The notes beneath the pieces are model-generated. The model ran no database searches. It saw nothing but the letters and a program-made list of their open reading frames with translations, and was not told the DNA's origin. A DNA stretch of 8,462 nt, from positions 1 to 8,462 of the forward strand of contig JAEDML010000050.1 in assembly GCA_016303035.1 (NCBI GenBank), read 5' to 3'. Below are positions 5,889-8,462 of this stretch, piece after piece. Numbering within the stretch: the first letter of the stretch is position 1; every line of letters begins with the position of its first letter. The DNA comes from Clostridiaceae bacterium. GTDB taxonomy: Bacteria > Bacillota > Clostridia > Oscillospirales > Acutalibacteraceae. Made by a program: the position numbers and the translations under genes.

Positions 5889-6623
5889 ATGAAAAGCAGT
5901 AAAACAACACATCAAAAAATAATGGACATAACCTTTATAGGCGTTTTCGCGGCGCTTAGCTACATTGTGCTTGCGGTTTTATTTATTCCGTTTGCGGATA
6001 TGTACATTCACTTCGGCAATCTGGTCGTTGTGCTGGCGGCGCTCCTTATCGGCGGCTGGCAGGGCGGTCTTGCAGGCTCTATCGGAATGGGTTTTTTCGA
6101 TTTGTTCTCGGGCTATGCGACATCGGCTCCCAAAACCTTTTTGCTTAAATTCCTTATAGGTCTTACGGCAGGTTTGGTTTACCGTTTCTTCGCTTCAAGA
6201 AAGCGTTTCCCCTCTGTCGCTCTGTTTATTTCGGGAGGAATTTCCGTACTGTTAGGCGCCGCAATAACCGTTTACTCGGTAACCGAATACCACGCCTTTA
6301 CCGGAAGAAGCGCAATTTTAGCGCCGGTTTTCTTCCTTATAGGCGTGCTCTGCATTGTGTTCGGTCTGCTTAAAAAGCGTTTTTCACAGAAAAACGCCGC
6401 GGCGGTAATAGGCGCCGTTTGCGGTATGGCGGTAAATATTGTGGGTGAAACCCTTTGGAAGGTTGTAACCTTTACGCTTGCAGGCTCCTCGGTACAGGCG
6501 GCGTTCACCACGGCGGTTCTCGGTCAGGCTTCAACCCTTATCAACGCCGGAATAGCAGTTATAGGCGGCGTGGCGCTCTTTACCGCGCTTGAAAAGCCGT
6601 TTACGAAAATTTACAATAAATAA
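5889..6623 (+). CDS. ECF transporter S component (substrate-binding membrane subunit), vitamin type
   Basis: This 244-residue, very hydrophobic protein resembles the COG4720/PF07155-type S components. Features are TM1 (about 13-35), the conserved YIHFGNLVVVLAALLIGG (39-56), the Gly-rich WQGGLAGSIGMGFFDLFSGY (57-76) and the APKTFLLKFLIGLTAGL stretch (80-96). S components capture a vitamin and work with a shared EcfA-EcfA'-EcfT module, which is not encoded here. Related S components serve riboflavin, hydroxymethylpyrimidine or pyridoxine. Usual S components are about 160-200 residues with six helices. Here a segment of about 60 residues (103-168) with two further hydrophobic helices (about 109-130 and 143-161) separates the two halves. 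The C-terminal half (170-236) resumes with helices around 171-188 and 214-234 and the NIVGETLWK segment. The ATG is preceded by AAGGAGAG. The gene is divergent from a PLP-dependent MocR regulator, which makes a B6 vitamer a plausible but unproven substrate. Confidence 0.82.
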   Translation: MKSSKTTHQKIMDITFIGVFAALSYIVLAVLFIPFADMYIHFGNLVVVLAALLIGGWQGGLAGSIGMGFFDLFSGYATSAPKTFLLKFLIGLTAGLVYRFFASRKRFPSVALFISGGISVLLGAAITVYSVTEYHAFTGRSAILAPVFFLIGVLCIVFGLLKKRFSQKNAAAVIGAVCGMAVNIVGETLWKVVTFTLAGSSVQAAFTTAVLGQASTLINAGIAVIGGVALFTALEKPFTKIYNK

Positions 6624-6633
6624 TTTAGGCAAG

Positions 6634-6678
6634 AAAAATCGCGCCCAATGCAAAGCATTGGGCGCGATTTTTAATTTT
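6634..6678. terminator. Strong bidirectional terminator between the S-component gene and guaB
   Basis: A perfect 18-bp stem pairs 6634-6651 with 6655-6672 around an AAA loop (6652-6654). The GC-rich core (CGCGCCCAATGC and its complement) is flanked by A5 on the left and T5 on the right. Both strands therefore carry a hairpin plus T-run. It starts 10 bases after one stop codon and ends about 10 bases before the other, so it ends both convergent transcripts. Confidence 0.95.
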
Positions 6679-6681
6679 GAC

Positions 6682-8190
6682 TTATTTTATATTTCCGAGG
6701 GATGTTTCCTTTTGAATAACATCGTGGGCGCCGCCCTCGACAATGCTGGTTGCCGATACAAGCGTAAGCTTTGCTTTCTGCTGAAGCTCCGGTATAGTCA
6801 GCGCGCCGCAGTTGCACATAGTAGACTTAACCTTGCTGAGCGACAGGCTTACATTGTCCTTAAGCGTACCTGCGTAAGGAACATATGAATCAACGCCCTC
6901 TTCAAAGGACAGCTTTTTATCTCCTCCCAAGTCGTAACGCTGCCAGTTACGCGCGCGGTTGGAGCCCTCGCCCCAATATTCCTTATAATAATTGCCGTTC
7001 ATTGAAACCTTGTTGGTCGGGCTCTCGTCAAACCTTGCAAAATAACGGCCGAGCATAAGAAAATCGGCGCCCATTGCGAGTGCAAGCGTCATATGGTGGT
7101 CGTGAACGATACCGCCGTCCGAGCAAACCGGAACATATATGCCGGTTTCCTCAAAATACTCATCACGCGCTTTGCATACATCTATAAGCGCCGTCGCCTG
7201 ACCTCTGCCTATACCCTTAGTCTCACGCGTAATGCAGATTGAGCCGCCGCCTATTCCGACCTTTACAAAATCCGCTCCTGCCTTTGCAAGGAACAAAAAT
7301 CCCTCTCGGTCAACCACATTTCCGGCTCCCACCTTAACGCTTTCGCCGTATTTTTCGCGGATAAAGCCGATAGTTCTTGACTGCCATTCGCTGAATCCTT
7401 CAGAGGAATCTATGCAAAGCACATCGGCGCCCGCCTCAATAAGCGCAGGCACTCGCTCGGCGTAATCCCTTGTGTTGATTCCCGCGCCTACTACATACCT
7501 CTTGTGAGCGTCAAGCAGCTCGTTTGGGTTTTCCTTATGAGCGTCATAATCCTTACGGAAGACGAAATATTTAAGACAGCCGTTTTTATCCACTATCGGA
7601 AGCGAGTTTAGCTTATTATCCCAAATAATATCGTTCGCCTGCTTTAAGGTCGTTTCCTCGGGAGCGACAATCAGCTTTTCAAGCGGCGTCATAAAATCCT
7701 TTACCTTTGTATCGTACGACATACGGCTGACCCTGTAATCGCGTCCGGTGACGATTCCAAGCAGTTTTCCTGCCGATGTTCCGTCAGAGGTTACGGCAAC
7801 GGTGGAATGTCCGTTCTTAGCCTTAAGCTCCAAAATATCTTCAAGCGTGCTTTCGGGGCTTACATTAGAATCGCTTACTACAAAGCCCGCCTTGTAAGCC
7901 TTGGCCCTTGCTACCATTGCGGCCTCGTCCTCTATTGACTGCGAGCCGTATATAAAAGAAACTCCGCCCTCTCTGGCAAGCGCAACGGCAAGGCGGTCGC
8001 CCGATACCGACTGCATAATGGCAGAGGTCAGCGGAATATTCATTGTTATTGCAGGCTCCTCACCGCGTTTGAATTTTACAAGCGGCGTTTTAAGGCTTAC
8101 GTTTGCCGGTATGCACTCGGACGAGGAGTACCCCGGAACAAGCAGATATTCGTTGAATGTATGCGAAACCTCATTAAAATAAAAAGCCAT
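6682..8190 (-). CDS. guaB: Inosine-5'-monophosphate dehydrogenase, Tritrichomonas-like type
   Basis: This 502-residue enzyme oxidises IMP to XMP with NAD+, the committed step to GMP, in the cytoplasm. It is a TIM barrel interrupted by two CBS domains (about 100-215, including GIVTGRDY and FMTPLEKLIV). The catalytic loop is GIGGGSICITRE with the nucleophile C319, rather than the GIGPGSICTTR form of most bacterial enzymes. Other landmarks are D261 (IDSSEGFSEWQ), D358 in CSDGG, the mobile-flap dyad R418-Y419 in NWQRYDLGG, and the C-terminal SIVEGGAHD. All of these fall at the residue numbers reported for the Tritrichomonas foetus enzyme, including K310 and E431, which are linked there to mycophenolic-acid insensitivity. 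The N-terminus (HTFNEYLLVPG) is also of that type. The ATG (8188-8190) has AAAGGAG 9 bases upstream. The gene stands alone between a terminator and a perfect consensus promoter. The length is complete and no active-site residue is missing. Confidence 0.97.
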   Translation of the reverse strand: MAFYFNEVSHTFNEYLLVPGYSSSECIPANVSLKTPLVKFKRGEEPAITMNIPLTSAIMQSVSGDRLAVALAREGGVSFIYGSQSIEDEAAMVARAKAYKAGFVVSDSNVSPESTLEDILELKAKNGHSTVAVTSDGTSAGKLLGIVTGRDYRVSRMSYDTKVKDFMTPLEKLIVAPEETTLKQANDIIWDNKLNSLPIVDKNGCLKYFVFRKDYDAHKENPNELLDAHKRYVVGAGINTRDYAERVPALIEAGADVLCIDSSEGFSEWQSRTIGFIREKYGESVKVGAGNVVDREGFLFLAKAGADFVKVGIGGGSICITRETKGIGRGQATALIDVCKARDEYFEETGIYVPVCSDGGIVHDHHMTLALAMGADFLMLGRYFARFDESPTNKVSMNGNYYKEYWGEGSNRARNWQRYDLGGDKKLSFEEGVDSYVPYAGTLKDNVSLSLSKVKSTMCNCGALTIPELQQKAKLTLVSATSIVEGGAHDVIQKETSLGNIK

Positions 8191-8234
8191 TGCACTTAAC
8201 TCCTTTACAGTATAATTTTAAAAGTATTTATAAG

Positions 8235-8263
8235 ATTATATCCGCATAAACGGCGCTTGTCAA
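8235..8263 (-). promoter_or_regulatory. Perfect consensus SigA promoter of guaB
   Basis: On the minus strand TTGACA (8263-8258), a 17-base spacer and TATAAT (8240-8235) match the consensus in all twelve positions. Initiation is expected near 8228, leaving a leader of about 38 bases with no room for an aptamer. The leader has the ribosome binding site AAAGGAG at 8206-8200. Confidence 0.93.
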
Positions 8264-8302
8264 CAAATAATGTGCCGTATAAGGCAATTTTCGGCGTTCT
8301 TA

Positions 8303-8353
8303 ATATAAAAAAGCAAAAAAGCACTTGATTTTTAAATCATCAGCAGTTATAAT
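8303..8353 (+). promoter_or_regulatory. Promoter of tRNA-Ser with an A-tract upstream element
   Basis: TTGATT (8325-8330), a 17-base spacer and TATAAT (8348-8353) form the core. Two tandem copies of AAAAAAGC (8307-8314 and 8315-8322) lie immediately upstream, where an UP element contacts the RNA polymerase alpha subunit. A GC-rich discriminator (ACGGGC, 8356-8361) sits around the predicted start near 8360, as in stringently controlled stable-RNA promoters. The gap between this promoter and guaB's (about 8264-8302) is A/T-rich and shows nothing else I can name. Confidence 0.82.
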
Positions 8354-8370
8354 ATACGGGCAACAGTTTT

Positions 8371-8462
8371 GGAGAGATGGCTGAGCTGGTCTAAGGCGCA
8401 CGATTGGAAATCGTGTAAGTGCTAATACCACTTCAGGGGTTCGAATCCCCTTCTCTCCGCCA
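8371..8462 (+). tRNA. tRNA-Ser (anticodon GGA), reads UCC/UCU
   Basis: A complete class II tRNA folds here. The acceptor stem GGAGAGA (8371-8377) pairs with TCTCTCC (8452-8458). The anticodon stem CACGA/TCGTG (8399-8403, 8411-8415) encloses the loop TTGGAAA with anticodon GGA at 8406-8408. The long variable arm (about 8416-8434) has an AAGTG/CACTT stem typical of serine tRNAs. The T arm AGGGG/CCCCT carries TTCGAAT. The discriminator base G (8459), used by seryl-tRNA synthetase, is followed by an encoded CCA (8460-8462). The gene ends exactly at the window edge, so any downstream tRNAs are out of view. Confidence 0.98.

Noticed and set aside
8191..8260. Possible purine or other riboswitch in front of guaB.
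   Set aside because: The perfect promoter places the start about 38 bases from the ATG, and no paired elements or terminator are present there.
1..8462. CRISPR array, insertion sequence, prophage, toxin-antitoxin or defence locus.
   Set aside because: No spaced direct repeats, transposase, integrase or recognisable small toxin-antitoxin pair is visible. The tRNA-Ser gene is intact, and its downstream side, where an island could sit, is outside the window.

Overview
The window looks like ordinary chromosome from a Gram-positive Firmicute, most likely a gut-type member of the Clostridia (Oscillospiraceae/Ruminococcaceae-like). The reasons are vegetative promoters with near-consensus SigA boxes, strong AGGAGG-type ribosome binding sites including two that serve TTG starts, a YerB-like (DUF3048) lipoprotein, a solitary ECF-transporter S component, a MocR-type regulator, and a tRNA gene with encoded CCA. 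The lineage call is inference from protein flavour only. I see no plasmid, phage or IS sequence.

Layout, left to right. Positions 1-71 are the last codons of glmS on the plus strand. It converges on a minus-strand gene for an FAD oxidoreductase with a C-terminal Rieske motif, and a shared hairpin terminator (about 74-113) separates the two. Upstream of that gene on the minus strand are pdp (pyrimidine-nucleoside phosphorylase) and cdd (cytidine deaminase). These overlap by 10 bases and are driven by a TTGACA-N17-TAAAAT promoter. No terminator separates pdp from the oxidoreductase, so cdd-pdp-oxidoreductase may be one transcript. A terminator at about 3244-3278 closes the next minus-strand unit, a DUF3048 lipoprotein gene with its own promoter. 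Upstream of that is a MocR/GntR-aminotransferase regulator that probably starts at a TTG codon (5770). It is divergent from an ECF S-component gene (5889-6623, plus) across a compact intergenic region with back-to-back promoters. The S component converges on guaB (IMP dehydrogenase, minus) at a perfect 18-bp hairpin terminator. guaB has a perfect consensus promoter, divergent from a tRNA-Ser(GGA) gene that ends at the last base of the window.

Functionally, cdd and pdp form a pyrimidine-nucleoside salvage pair (cytidine to uridine, then uracil plus (deoxy)ribose-1-phosphate). guaB commits IMP to guanine nucleotides, and glmS makes glucosamine-6-phosphate for the cell envelope. The PLP-binding regulator beside a vitamin-type transporter suggests a locally controlled vitamin uptake unit, plausibly for a B6 vitamer, but the substrate cannot be read from the sequence.

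Most of the window is housekeeping. The points worth a second look are an IMP dehydrogenase almost colinear, residue number by residue number, with that of the protist Tritrichomonas foetus; an apparently abbreviated Rieske domain; an S component with two extra hydrophobic helices; and a MocR protein that has lost a conserved cofactor-pocket motif. I do not see a convincing undescribed multi-gene system.
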